DNA of 64,000 bases from Archivesica marissinica. Taxonomy: Eukaryota > Mollusca > Bivalvia > Venerida > Vesicomyidae. The stretch covers positions 12,159,061 through 12,223,060 of the forward strand of contig CM026393.1 of assembly GCA_014843695.1 (NCBI GenBank), written 5' to 3'. Each line of letters starts with the position of its first letter. The stretch's first letter is position 1. Of the stretch, positions 22,401-34,540 are shown in pieces. Made by a program: the position numbers and the translations under genes. The notes under the pieces were generated by a model, which ran no database searches, was not told the origin of the DNA, and was given only the letters and a program-made list of their open reading frames with translations.

Positions 22401-24533
22401 AGCCATGTTGTATACGCCAATAACTAACTGGAATACAATCCAAGCCATGTTGTATACGCCAATAAATAACTGACAGACAATCCAAGCCATGTTGTATACG
22501 CCAATAAATAACTGACAGACAATCCAATCCATGTTGTATACGCCAATAACTAACTGGAATACACTCCAAGCCATGTTGTATACGCCAATAAATAACTGAC
22601 AGACGATCCAATCCATGTTGTATACGCCAATAAATAACTGACAGACAATCCAATCCATGTTGTATACGGCAATAAATAACTGCAAGACAATCCAAGCCAT
22701 GTTGTATACGGCAATAAATAACTGCAAGACAATCCAAGCCATGTTGTATACGCCAATAAATGACTGGAATACACCCAAGCCATGTTGTATACGACAATAA
22801 CTGACTGGAATACACCCAAGCCATGTTGTATACGCCAATAAATAACTGGAAGACAATCCAAACCATGTTGCATACGCCAATAAATAACTGCAAGACAATC
22901 CAAGCCATGTTGTATATGCCAATAAATAACTGCAAGACAATCCAAGCCATGTTGTATACGCCAATAAATAACTGCAAGACAACCCAAGCCATGTTGTATA
23001 CGGCAATAAATAACTGCAAGACAACCCAAGCCATGTTGTATACGCCAATAACTAACTGGAATACAATCCAAGCCATGTTGTATACGCCAATAAATAACTG
23101 ACAGACAATCCAAGCCATGTTGTATACGCCAATAAATAACTGACAGACAATCCAATCCATGTTGTATACGCCAATAACTAACTGGAATACACTCCAAGCC
23201 ATGTTGTATACGCCAATAAATAACTGACAGACGATCCAATCCATGTTGTATACGCCAATAAATAACTGACAGACAATCCAATCCATGTTGTATACGGCAA
23301 TAAATAACTGCAAGACAATCCAAGCCATGTTGTATACGGCAATAAATAACTGCAAGACAATCCAAGCCATGTTGTATACGCCAATAAATGACTGGAATAC
23401 ACCCAAGCCATGTTGTATACGACAATAACTGACTGGAATACACCCAAGCCATGTTGTATACGCCAATAAATAACTGGAAGACAATCCAAACCATGTTGCA
23501 TACGCCAATAAATAACTGCAAGACAAGCGAAGCCATGTTGTATACGGCAATAAATAACTGGCAGACAATCCAAGCCATGTTGTATACGCCAAAAAAAAAA
23601 CTGGAAGACACTCCAAGCCATGTTGTATACGCCAATAAATAACTGGAAGACAATCCAAGCCATGTTGCATACGCCAATAAATAACTGCAAGACAAGCGAA
23701 GCCATGTTGTATACGGCAATAAATAACTGGCAGACAATCCAAGCCATGTTGTATACGCCAATAAATAACTGGAAGACACTCCAAGCCATGTTGTATACGC
23801 CAATAAATAACTGCAAGACAAGCCAAGCCATGTTGTATACGGCAATAAATAACTGGCAGACAATCCAAGCCATGTTGTATACGCCAATAAATGACTGGAA
23901 TACACCCAAGCCATGTTGTATACGCCAATAAATAACTGCAAGACAATCCAAGCCATGTTGTATACGCCAATAAATAACTGCAAGACAATCCAAGCCATGT
24001 TGTATATGCCAATAAATAACTGCAAGACAATCCAAGCCATGTTGTATACGCCAATAAATAACTGCAAGACAACCCAAGCCATGTTGTATACGGCAATAAA
24101 TAACTGCAAGACAACCCAAGCCATGTTGTATACGCCAATAACTAACTGGAATACAATCCAAGCCATGTTGTATACGCCAATAAATAACTGACAGACAATC
24201 CAAGCCATGTTGTATACGCCAATAAATAACTGACAGACAATCCAATCCATGTTGTATACGCCAATAACTAACTGGAATACACTCCAAGCCATGTTGTATA
24301 CGCCAATAAATAACTGACAGACGATCCAATCCATGTTGTATACGCCAATAAATAACTGACAGACGATCCAAGCCATGTTGTATACGCCAATAAATAACTG
24401 GAATACACTCCAAGCCATGTTGTATACGCCAATAACTAACTGGAAGACAAGCCAAGCCATGTTGTATACGCCAATAAATAACTGACAGACAATCCAAGCC
24501 ATGTTGTATACGCCAATAAATAACTGAAAGACA
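19470..24533 (-). repeat. 42-bp satellite, about 120 copies, with higher-order repeats
   Basis: The unit contains gccatgttgtatacgccaat followed by aaataactg and a variable gaagacaatcc-type end. A 42-bp period is a multiple of three and the unit has few stops, so long open frames appear on both strands (for example a 14-residue AYTTWLGLSCSYLL repeat on the minus strand). Variant strings show larger repeats: 20033-20239 and 20243-20449 are identical at a 210-bp offset (five units), and about 21730-22680 recurs at 23450-24400 with a 1718-bp offset. A few units carry aaaaaaaaa in place of ataaat. It is non-coding satellite by every indication; the frame changes mid-array with 1-2-bp indels. Confidence 0.95.
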
Positions 24534-24834
24534 AATGTAATATTATATCTTATAAATATAATCTTTGTAAAGGATAAGCTTAATAATAATAAGAAGAAAT
24601 GAACTCCATAGCACGTTTTTGCTGATGGGATGCAAAAACCTTACAATCATCTAGCATAATTATCTATAGTTGAATTGATGTTTAATATTTTTAATCGGAA
24701 TTCTATATCTTCTCGATTTCTAACTTCCTTCTTCTTCGAAGAATATCGATTTCTAACTTCCTTCTGCTTTGAATTCATCGCTCTTACTATCAGAACATTA
24801 ATGCCTCGAGTTGCTACGGTATTTGTCTTCATAT
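24534..24834. other. anonymous intron 1 sequence
   Basis: Short imperfect duplicate of tcgatttctaacttccttct at 24711-24730 and 24747-24766. Nothing else seen. Confidence 0.5.
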
Positions 24835-25000
24835 CGCACGCTTCTCATTGCAATAGGTTCAAATCCTAAATGGTGGTGTCGACATCTTTCGCGTGAGGAA
24901 GCTATCCAGCTGGCTTGTGGTAGGTCGGGTGTGCTTACCCATGTACCCGCCCGTACATGAAATACTGCTAGGAACACCCGGGGTATTCCTCATCCAATGA

Positions 25001-26320
25001 TAGCCGGAGAGTTGCCAGATAGCCGGAGAGTTGCCAGATAGCCGGAGAGTTGCCAGATAGCCGGAGAGTTGCCAGATAGCCGGAGAGTTGCCAGATAGCC
25101 GGAGAGTTGCCAGATAGCCGGAGAGTTGCCAGATAGCCGGAGAGTTGCCAGATAGCCGGAGAGTTGCCNNNNNNNNNNNNNNNNNNNNNNNNNNNNNNNN
25201 NNNNNNNNNNNNNNNNNNNNNNNNNNNNNNNNNNNNNNNNNNNNNNNNNNNNNNNNNNNNNNNNNNNNNNNNNNNNNNNNNNNNNNNNNNNNNNNNNNNN
25301 NNNNNNNNNNNNNNNNNNNNNNNNNNNNNNNNNNNNNNNNNNNNNNNNNNNNNNNNNNNNNNNNNNNNNNNNNNNNNNNNNNNNNNNNNNNNNNNNNNNN
25401 NNNNNNNNNNNNNNNNNNNNNNNNNNNNNNNNNNNNNNNNNNNNNNNNNNNNNNNNNNNNNNNNNNNNNNNNNNNNNNNNNNNNNNNNNNNNNNNNNNNN
25501 NNNNNNNNNNNNNNNNNNNNNNNNNNNNNNNNNNNNNNNNNNNNNNNNNNNNNNNNNNNNNNNNNNNNNNNNNNNNNNNNNNNNNNNNNNNNNNNNNNNN
25601 NNNNNNNNNNNNNNNNNNNNNNNNNNNNNNNNNNNNNNNNNNNNNNNNNNNNNNNNNNNNNNNNNNNNNNNNNNNNNNNNNNNNNNNNNNNNNNNNNNNN
25701 NNNNNNNNNNNNNNNNNNNNNNNNNNNNNNNNNNNNNNNNNNNNNNNNNNNNNNNNNNNNNNNNNNNNNNNNNNNNNNNNNNNNNNNNNNNNNNNNNNNN
25801 NNNNNNNNNNNNNNNNNNNNNNNNNNNNNNNNNNNNNNNNNNNNNNNNNNNNNNNNNNNNNNNNNNNNNNNNNNNNNNNNNNNNNNNNNNNNNNNNNNNN
25901 NNNNNNNNNNNNNNNNNNNNNNNNNNNNNNNNNNNNNNNNNNNNNNNNNNNNNNNNNNNNNNNNNNNNNNNNNNNNNNNNNNNNNNNNNNNNNNNNNNNN
26001 NNNNNNNNNNNNNNNNNNNNNNNNNNNNNNNNNNNNNNNNNNNNNNNNNNNNNNNNNNNNNNNNNNNNNNNNNNNNNNNNNNNNNNNNNNNNNNNNNNNN
26101 NNNNNNNNNNNNNNNNNNNNNNNNNNNNNNNNNNNNNNNNNNNNNNNNNNNNNNNNNNNNNNNNNNNNGATAGCCGGAGAGTTGCCAGATAGCCGGAGAG
26201 TTGCCAGATAGCCGGAGAGTTGCCAGATAGCCGGAGAGTTGCCAGATAGCCGGAGAGTTGCCAGATAGCCGGAGAGTTGCCAGATAGCCGGAGAGTTGCC
26301 AGATAGCCGGAGAGTTGCCA
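25001..26320 (+). repeat. 19-bp minisatellite (array split by the gap)
   Basis: Unit agatagccggagagttgcc, about 9 visible units left of the gap and 8 to the right, essentially identical. It lies inside the SINE-H body, and the SINE itself contains one half-unit at each edge. True copy number unknown because the middle is unsequenced. Confidence 0.95.
25169..26168. other. assembly gap, exactly 1000 N
   Basis: A run of exactly 1000 N, a conventional placeholder length, so the real size is unknown. It interrupts the 19-bp array in phase on both sides. Confidence 0.99.
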
Positions 26321-26365
26321 TATGACCTAAACTGTTGGTGCGACATTAAAATCAAAATCAAACCA

Positions 26366-26690
26366 ACACATTGTCAAGTATATTAAGGGGAACGTGTGTG
26401 TTACAAGCAATTCTAAGCAACGTGTTTGATAAATATACACAAGTACATTAAGGGAAACACGTGTTATACAAGCAATTCTAAGCAACGTGTTTGATAAATA
26501 TACACAAGTACATTAAGGGAAACACGTGTAATACAAGCAATTATAAGCAATGTGTTTGATAAATATACACAAGTACATTAAAGGGAACACGTGTGTTACA
26601 AGCAATTCTAAACAATGTGTTTGATACATATACACAAGTACATTAAAGGGAACACGTGTGTTACAAGCAATTCTAAGCAATGTGTTTGAT
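26366..26690 (+). repeat. 65-bp tandem repeat, 5 copies
   Basis: The motif gtgtttgata starts at 26422, 26487, 26552, 26617 and 26682, a strict 65-bp period. The unit also contains ttacaagcaattctaagcaa and agtacatta. Confidence 0.95.
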
Positions 26691-26696
26691 AAACAC

Positions 26697-27019
<323 letters not shown>

Positions 27020-27073
27020 AAAGAGGCATTATTTAATCATATCGTCCTTTGGGAAATGTCCACCAACACAAAT

Positions 27074-27257
27074 CTGAGGTCTCGTGTCAGTGCTGTACAC
27101 TGTGTACGTAAAAGAACTAGAGGAGACTCTGGAATGGGTCTATGTCTGTATAATTGCACTATCCTCTAAAAATCTAAAATGACTAATCTCTTCAGGAGGC
27201 GTCGCTCATATGGGCATACCAACCGGTAGCGACGATACACAAATGTGAAACACACAC
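27074..27257 (+). mobile_element. SINE-A, 5' truncated
   Basis: Begins at tgaggtctcgtgtcagtgct in the body and runs to the cacacaca tail, with a 4-bp insertion in gggcataccaaccgg. Confidence 0.8.
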
Positions 27258-27467
27258 TCAGTATCACTAATCATTTCCGAGCATTCATGAGTGGTTTGTC
27301 AAATTTGGGAGATTCAAATGTTGACATGTTTGTATCGAGTTCATCCACAATAGCTCAGAACTGAATGATTGCCTTATTCGTATTGCAAGTATAACACACC
27401 GGACACCCTCATAACATAACTCTCTGAACTGGAATGCATCTTTCATATACCAACTAATTACTTGAAG

Positions 27468-27657
27468 CTTAAAGTTTAAACTTTATTTATTTCACAACGA
27501 TTGCGAAGTAAGTTCTAACAACTTATATTATTCACTCTACTTGGCGCGGATGAAAGCGTAAGCTTTAATGTGGCTATTCGTGTAGGAGGAAACCGGAGTA
27601 CCCGGAGAAAAGCCACCTGTCCGATCTGTCGACCACAGTACCATATTACTTACTTAA
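27468..27657 (-). mobile_element. SINE-C, 5' truncated
   Basis: The tail (tttatttatttcacaacgat on plus) and body (ggaaaccggagtacccgg) are present. The tRNA-like head beyond 27657 is lost. Confidence 0.8.
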
Positions 27658-28639
27658 CGTTGTCGATAGCATCCACTGGAAATATTGTCCTCTGAGCGCT
27701 GTGAACTTACATTTGAAACCGTTAGCTTGTCTTAGATTTCTTTATTTATATAGGTTGATAGTACCGTAGTCAGAGGCAAATTTCAAAGGCATAGCTTGGA
27801 GAGGAACTCTAGGTGTTCGTGGACATGTTCCCACTTAAAATTGATGTTGTATAGAAACGTGTTCCTACGTTATCTGATTGAATGAGCTTAGATCTATATT
27901 TATGTACGACCTTTCAGCTCCATAGCAGTCAACATTTTATACATATTTATATATCTTTATTACCTCCACTGACGGGAGAGCTACACAAGAGCACATACAA
28001 GTGCAAGACATATAGACATTGAAATGACAAACATAAATGACATATATTGTAGTATAAACATAAATGAAATAATTACATATTTATCATCAAGAACCAATCA
28101 GAGCTATTACATATGTACGTATATTTCACAAGACGTTCTCCAATGCATCTTTGATAACCAGCAAAAAACCCCTTGACGAAACGAAATACAAGAATTATTT
28201 AAGGAATCATGTACAAACAATTGTAATATGTATTGTGAAAACAATATTACAGAATGCATGTGAATTAAGTGTATGAAATACAATATATCAACGTTATTAT
28301 GTACTTAATTATATAATGTTAATATATGCATTCAACAATTATAACCGAGAGAGCTGCCTCAGTGTGGCTACGAGCCTGGGTGACCTAATTAGTTCTGAAC
28401 TAATCCGCCATAACTCGCCAATTAATGCTTCGGGTTCATTACGACGTTTTTCTCTGAACCAACCACAGACGTTTAACTAACTGCCATAAAGCTAAGCTAA
28501 AATTATGTGTCATGTGCGGCATTTGAAAGAGGAAGAAGAAGAATACCATTTTATTGGCATGACAAATAATATGATTACAGACTGACTGTTAAGTTTATTT
28601 AATGTCGCCACCGCATAAATGCATTTGGGCGACTACATA
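27658..28639. other. anonymous intron 1 sequence
   Basis: AT-rich; no element or gene recognised. Confidence 0.4.
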
Positions 28640-30437
28640 TTATTATATGAGGGTGTAGATGGACTAAATATGATTATATGAGGGTGTAGATGGACTAAAT
28701 ATGATTATATGAGGGTGTAGATGGACTAAATATGATTATATGAGGGTGTAGATGGATTACATATGATTATATGAGGGTGTAAATGGATTCAATATGATTA
28801 TATGAGGGTGTAGATGGACTAAATATGATAATATGAGGGTGTAGATGGACTAAATATGATTATATGAGGGTGTAGATGGATTAAATATGATTATATGAGG
28901 GTGTAGATGGACTAAATATGATTATACGAGGGTGTAGATGGACTAAATATGATTATATGAGGGTGTAGATGGACCAAATATGATTATATGAGGGTGTAGA
29001 TGGACCAAATATGATTATATGAAGGTGTAGATGGATTAAATATGATTATATGAGGGTGTAAATGGATTAAATATGATAATATGAGGATGTAGATGGACTA
29101 AATATGATTATATGAGGGTGTAGATGGATTAAATATAATTATACGAGGGTGTAGATGGCCTAAATATGATTATATGAGGGTGTAGATGGACTAAATATGA
29201 TTATATGAGGGTGTAGATGGATTACATATGATTATATGAGGGTGTAAATGGATTCAATATGATTATATGAGGGTGTAGATGGACTAAATATGATAATATG
29301 AGGGTGTAGATGGACTAAATATGATTATATGAGGGTGTAGATGGATTAAATATGATTATATGAGGGTGTAGATGGACTAAATATGATTATATGAGGGTGT
29401 AGATGGACTAAATATGATTATATGAGGGTGTAGATGGATTAAATATGATTATATGAGGGTGTAGATGGACTAAATATGATTATATGAGGATGTAGATGGA
29501 CTAAATATGATAATATGAGGGTGTAGATGGACTAAATATGATTATATGAGGGTGTAGATGGATTAAATATGATTATATGAGGGTGTAGATGGACCAAATA
29601 TGATTATATGAAGGTGTATATGGATTACATATGATTATATGAGGGTGTAGATGGACTAAATATGATTATATGAGGGTGTAGATGGTTTAAATATGATAAT
29701 ATGAGGGTGTAGATGGACTAAATATGATTATATGAGGGTGTAGATGGATTAAATATGATTATATGAGGGTGTAGATGGACCAAATATGATTATATGAAGG
29801 TGTAGATGGACTAAATATGATTATATGAGGGTGTAGATGGACTAAATATGATTATATGAGGGTGTAGATGGACTAAATATGATTATATGAGGGTGTAGAT
29901 GGATTAAATATGATTATATGAGGGTGTAGATGGATTAAATATGATTATATGAGGGTGTAGATGGACTAAATATGATAATATGAGGGTGTAGATGGACTAA
30001 ATATGATTATATGAGGGTGTAGATGGACTAAATATGATTATATGTTGGTGTAGATGGATTAAATATGATTATATGAGGGTGTAGATGGATTAAATATGAT
30101 TATATGAGGGTGTAGATGGACTAAATATGATAATATGAGGGTGTAGATGGACTAAATATGATTATATGAGGGTGTAGATGGACTAAATATGATTATATGT
30201 TGGTGTAGATGGATTAAATATGATTATATGAGGGTGTAGATGGATTAAATATGATTATATGAGGGTGTAGATGGACTAAATATGATAATATGAGGGTGTA
30301 GATGGACTAAATATGATTATATGAGGGTGTAGATGGATTAAATATGATTATATGAGGGTGTAGATGGACTAAATATGATAATATGAGGATGTAGATGGAC
30401 TAAATATGATTATATGAGGGTGTAGATGGACTAAATA
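28640..30437 (+). repeat. 31-bp minisatellite B, about 58 copies
   Basis: The unit contains atatgattatatgagggtgt followed by agatggactaa. Repeating variant strings (for example the ggattacatatg / gtaaatggattc pair near 28750-28790 and again near 29217-29260) show larger tandem blocks. It shares the 31-bp period with array A at 13 kb but not its sequence. Ends abruptly at a SINE. Confidence 0.95.
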
Positions 30438-30721
30438 CACAGACGGAACTGTAGTCCAGTTGTAACACGCTGGACTGGTAATCCAGGGATCGCAGGTTCG
30501 ATCCCCCGTCTGAACCTAATACAATTAACAGTCTTTCAGATGGAACGTTGAACCGAGGTCTCGTGTCGGTGCTTTACATCGTGCACGTAAAAGAACCATC
30601 TGGAATTGGTCTCTGTCTGTATCATGCACTATCCTCCAAAATCTAAAATAACTAATCTCTTCAGGAGGCGTCGCTCATATGGGCAACCGGTAGCGACGAT
30701 AAATAAACGTAAAACACACAC
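30438..30721 (+). mobile_element. SINE-A inserted into the end of the 31-bp array
   Basis: A 12-bp TSD made of array sequence, atggactaaata, lies at 30426-30437 and 30722-30733, so the SINE arrived after the array existed. Short internal deletion in the body. Confidence 0.93.
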
Positions 30722-30733
30722 ATGGACTAAATA

Positions 30734-31786
30734 TGAAATAGTATTGAGCTTTATGGATGGTTTTAATCATTAACTACTGACATATTTGCTTGCAACATAC
30801 AACAGTTAAAGACATGATGATAAGTCTTTGATAAAACTATATAATTATATTAAAAAATGGGTATGTTTTCTCACAAACCGGTGAGTAGTAATGGCGAAAT
30901 AGGTGGCGAGGTTTGATTTGTCTTAGAAGTAATAGTAATAATAATAACAATAATAATAATAATAATTGAGTTAGAATGTCACGGGTATGTTCGAATCCTT
31001 GCTCATACCTATATAGTTACCACTAAGTAAAAATTTGAATAATATCTACAGATACAGTGTTAACTTATATTATTAGAAAACAACATTTACACTGATATTG
31101 TTAAAGCGGGCATAGCAAAAACCAATTTGAAAAAAGAATATTTTATCTTACAGTATAAATAGCATTGCTACTACAAATTCATCCGAAATAATTCGAACTC
31201 TATATCGTTCGGCAGTAAACAGCGTCTTTTTGTTGCGGCCTACAAATTCCAAAGTGAAAGTAGGTTTTTATATAGCGGTCAGCCACACATCTGACTAGAC
31301 GTGTGTTAATAAGCGCGCGATACTGTCATGTAGAGATAATTTACACCAGATTAGTCTAAAAAATAAATATACATATGCACACATGCGAAACATATGGTAC
31401 ATATGTACCATATATCGTACATATGTACCATATATCGGGTTATTCAGGATACACGCATTGGATACTCATGTATGTTGACCTATTTACATATATTTTATTA
31501 TACCAATAAACGTCGTTTACGGGTAGTTGAACTACTCGGATTCGGTTGCAAATATTTGGAAACAATATATAAGATATTAAATGAGCGGTCATTTATTATT
31601 TAATTTATCTATTCGTCCAAAAAAAACTGTAACTTCACCGAATTGCAAATGTTTCATGTACCTGTGCTTCAGTTATTATCAATAAATAATCTGCTTTTAA
31701 ATTCATGAACTATTATAAAGAAAACAGCTATTAAATGTATTGTAAACAACAGTTTGTGTTTTACGTGTACATAATGTCAATTCCAC
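30734..31786. other. anonymous intron 1 sequence
   Basis: Contains an AAT-rich microsatellite (about 30925-30964), a diverged inverted relative of dispersed repeat II (about 31103-31275) and a doubled atatgtaccatatatcg (31400-31437). No gene. Confidence 0.5.
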
Positions 31787-31787
31787 A

Positions 31788-31893
31788 CAGACGGATCAGT
31801 AGTGAACATATTGACAGACGGATCTGTAGTCCAGTCAGTGGGTAGCCCAGGGTAATCCAAGGATCGCAGGTTCGACCCCCTCCCCCACCCCCG
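31788..31893 (+). mobile_element. SINE-A heads, broken (two partial 5' ends)
   Basis: A first head scrap (acagacggatcagtagtg) is followed by a second, longer one (cagacggatctgtagtccag to the box B ggttcgaccccctccc). Both stop before the body. Confidence 0.7.
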
Positions 31894-31898
31894 TTTGA

Positions 31899-31980
31899 TA
31901 TGTTTACAATATTATATTATTACAATAATTTCCTAGACATTAAAGGCAGTATTATGCAAAACACGGAGTGAGCATTTTGA
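31899..31980 (+). repeat. 82-bp duplicated flank, copy 1
   Basis: Matches 44573-44654 (tatgtttacaatattatatt ... gtgagcattttga) immediately upstream of a SINE-A in both places. Confidence 0.85.
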
Positions 31981-32274
31981 TACAGACGGATCTGTAGTCC
32001 AGTGGTAACACGCTGGACTGGTAATCCAGGGATCGCATGTTCGATACACCGTCTGATCCTAATAATATTAACAGTATTTCAGATGGGACTATAAACCGAG
32101 GTCTCGTGTCGGTGCTGTACACCGTGCACGTAAAAGAACCAGATGAGACTCTGGGATGGGTCTCTATCTGTATCATTGCACTATCCTCCAAAAATCTAAA
32201 ATTACTAATCTCTTCAGGAGGCGTCGCTCATATGGGCAACCGACAGCGACGATAAATAAACGTAAAACACACAC
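31981..32274 (+). mobile_element. SINE-A, full length, no TSD
   Basis: Complete copy with the same upstream flank as the SINE at 44655 but a different downstream flank. Confidence 0.88.
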
Positions 32275-32366
32275 AAAATGGAGCACGAGCGACTATGACG
32301 TCACCATAAGTACTTTACTATGATATCACAACAAGTACATAACAAGTCGTTCACAATGTGTAACGC

Positions 32367-32606
32367 TTAACCCTTTCCTTCATTGAGATTTAGGTTAATA
32401 TACTATTATATCTCCATACAAACGACAGCCATTTAGCTATCATGCAGTGGATAAGTAGTTGCCATATCTATCCCACCTCCATATATATTATTGGGACTAC
32501 ATGAGGTTACGGCCTTTATTATGAACATTAGTTTGGCTACTACATTGTCAATGTATGTCGTATTGGTAATGGCATCAAGAGATGCTTCTATGAGGGAAAG
32601 GGTTAA
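32367..32606. mobile_element. TTAA-flanked MITE, copy 2 (piggyBac-like ends)
   Basis: TTAA at 32367-32370 and 32603-32606; terminal inverted repeats ccctttccttcat and atgagggaaaggg (one mismatch). 240 bp, close in size to the 234-bp element at 7835 but with a different inside. Confidence 0.78.
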
Positions 32607-32888
32607 GTATACATGCTATTTGCACAACTTTTAGCAAGTAGTAGCTGTAGCTGGTTATGACTGTTGAATAATTGAACAACAATATGGCATAATTTATAGT
32701 GTTAATAGCATGTCGTACATGATTTTTAGTGTTTATAGCTTGGTGATTTTCAGGGAAACCAGAATTGCGACGCAATGTTAGTTGTTTATTTTGTTTACGG
32801 AGCGTATGAATATTATACGGTGCTCATTTGCATACTTATTACACTAGTGAAATACGAAACATATGTAATAGTGACATTACCCGCCTGC

Positions 32889-33046
32889 TGTACACCGTGC
32901 ACGTAAAAGAACCAGAGGAGACCCTGGAATGGGTCTCTGTCTGTATCATTGCACTATCCTCCAAAAATCTAAAATGAATAATATCTTCAGGAGGCGTCGC
33001 TCATATGGGCAACTGGTAGCGACGATAAATAAACGTAAAACACACA
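32889..33046 (+). mobile_element. SINE-A, 5' truncated with short TSD
   Basis: Starts within the body at tgtacaccgtgcacgtaaaa. A 7-bp TSD cgcctgc at 32882-32888 and 33047-33053 shows this is a genuine truncated insertion, not a later deletion. Confidence 0.85.
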
Positions 33047-33219
33047 CGCCTGCAGCGAAAATTGGGTTATTTACTAGGAAACTACATTCTGTAGAAATGT
33101 GTCGATTTTCAACGATGTACTGAGTGTCGCTTTAATGTCAGTTTTAGTATGTGTATTATTAGCAATGTACGGTAATATGGAAAGTACAGTAATACATAAA
33201 TGTTATATATTAAATATAG

Positions 33220-33310
33220 GATCTTACACTCCTGGTGATTTCATACCATATACATGTGTATTATGAAACTCGTTATGGAATTTGGCTATTAAGCGAGCCG
33301 TTTTTATCAT
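33220..33310 (+). repeat. palindromic MITE-3, half copy
   Basis: Contains ggtgatttcataccatat and tatgaaactcgttatggaat followed by ggctattaagcgag, the left arm of the element seen complete at 51333-51490. Confidence 0.75.
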
Positions 33311-33956
33311 TTTTATTACATTACCATAGTAACAACAAGAACACAAACTTCTGTTTGCCAATATGATTTTGAGCCTTATTACATTAAGCTGCATCCGTAC
33401 GCCGTAGTAAATAGTCCCTGCTAATCAAACAACTTCATGCAAATAATCGACACAATATTTTAATCACTGTATCGTGCGAGTTCATATTTAACATTTTATT
33501 GATTAAGCAGTTGGTTTCAAACAAATAAAGTACGAACGCAAGCAACATGTAATGTCTATTGCAAGCTGTCAGTCTCATGCCGCGACCAATCAGAATCCGT
33601 CCAGGTGTAATTAAACGTGTGGTCGTATAAGAATTTATGATATGACTGTATTATACTGAATAAAAGCAAATCTATGTGAATAATAACATTAATGACAGTG
33701 ATTATATATGCACCATGATGGTCTGTATTGCATCCAACATGTTCACACTTAAGGTGTGCACTTCATTAGGGGCCTAACCATCTTAAAATATAATCTTATC
33801 ATAACATGTTGGTGAGTTATTATTAAACCACGTCCTGCATCTCTTGTACATTTCGTCAGTTTATTGATGTATTTGTAGTTATGTATTATTATTATTATTA
33901 TTATTATACCAGAGTTGGGTAATTTTGTCTGAAAATAGTAATATTACTGGTAAATA
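33311..33956. other. anonymous intron 1 sequence with ATT microsatellite
   Basis: (ATT)n at about 33886-33905. Otherwise nothing recognised. Confidence 0.45.
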
Positions 33957-33959
33957 GTA

Positions 33960-34061
33960 CTGGCAAAAAGTGCAGATCCTGATGAGACGGCTCGTCATGA
34001 GCCGGCACTGGATCTACACTTTTTGTAAGCATATTTATGTATGTAGTGTTGAAAGGGTTAA
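33960..34061. repeat. hairpin element with one TTAA-type end
   Basis: Arms aaaaagtgcagatcc (33968-33982) and ggatctacacttttt pair around a GC-rich stem (gacggctcgtcatgagccg). The right edge gttgaaagggttaa matches the end type of the TTAA MITEs. An (ATT)n run follows at 34087-34122. Confidence 0.6.
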
Positions 34062-34263
34062 ACATTTATTTCAGTGTTTTGATTATTATTATTATAATTA
34101 TTATTATTATTATTATTATACCAGCTTTGTTTAGCACTCTTTGCATACAGAAATTATGCATTCAAAAGTGCTTAACATTAATTTAGCGTAGTAAGACATT
34201 TTTACAACATACGTTACAATAGTCAACATTAAGGAGAACACTTTGGTAGGAATAAAAACAAAA

Positions 34264-34540
34264 TATTGTTATTTAAGATTGTTATTTATAATTGTTATTT
34301 ATAATTGTTATTTATGATTATTGTTTATGATTGATTTACGATTGATTTATGATTGTTATTTATAATTGTTATTTATAATTGTTATTTATGATTGTTATTT
34401 ATGATTGTTATTTATGATTGTTATTTATATTTGTTATTTATGATTGTTATTTATGATTGTTATTTATGATTGTTATTTATGATTGTTATTTATATTTGTT
34501 ATTTATGATTGATTATGATTGTTATTTATGATTGTTATTT
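34264..34540 (+). repeat. 13-bp minisatellite
   Basis: Unit ttatttatgattg with ataattg and atatttg variants, about 20 copies, and some units missing a few bases. Confidence 0.92.

Larger units (their letters stand above)
24800..26352 (+). mobile_element. SINE-H interrupted by an internal minisatellite
   Basis: A tRNA-like box B (ggttcaaatcc, 24856-24866) is followed by a conserved body (tcgcgtgaggaagctatcc, gtacccgcccgt, acacccggggtattcctc). The body resumes after the 19-bp array with gccatatgacctaaactg and ggtgcgacattaaa. I recall this kind of body as common in bivalve SINEs. Without the array the element would be about 220 bp. Confidence 0.6.

Noticed and set aside
19474..24502. Very long open frames (up to 1554 codons) over the 42-bp satellite
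   Set aside because: The unit length is a multiple of three and nearly stop-free, so all frames on both strands tend to stay open; the peptide changes frame with small indels and has no start context, domain or codon pattern of a gene.
24859..26361. Open frames of 340-500 codons spanning 25.1-26.2 kb
   Set aside because: Mostly unknown bases in the assembly gap; the rest is the 19-bp array.
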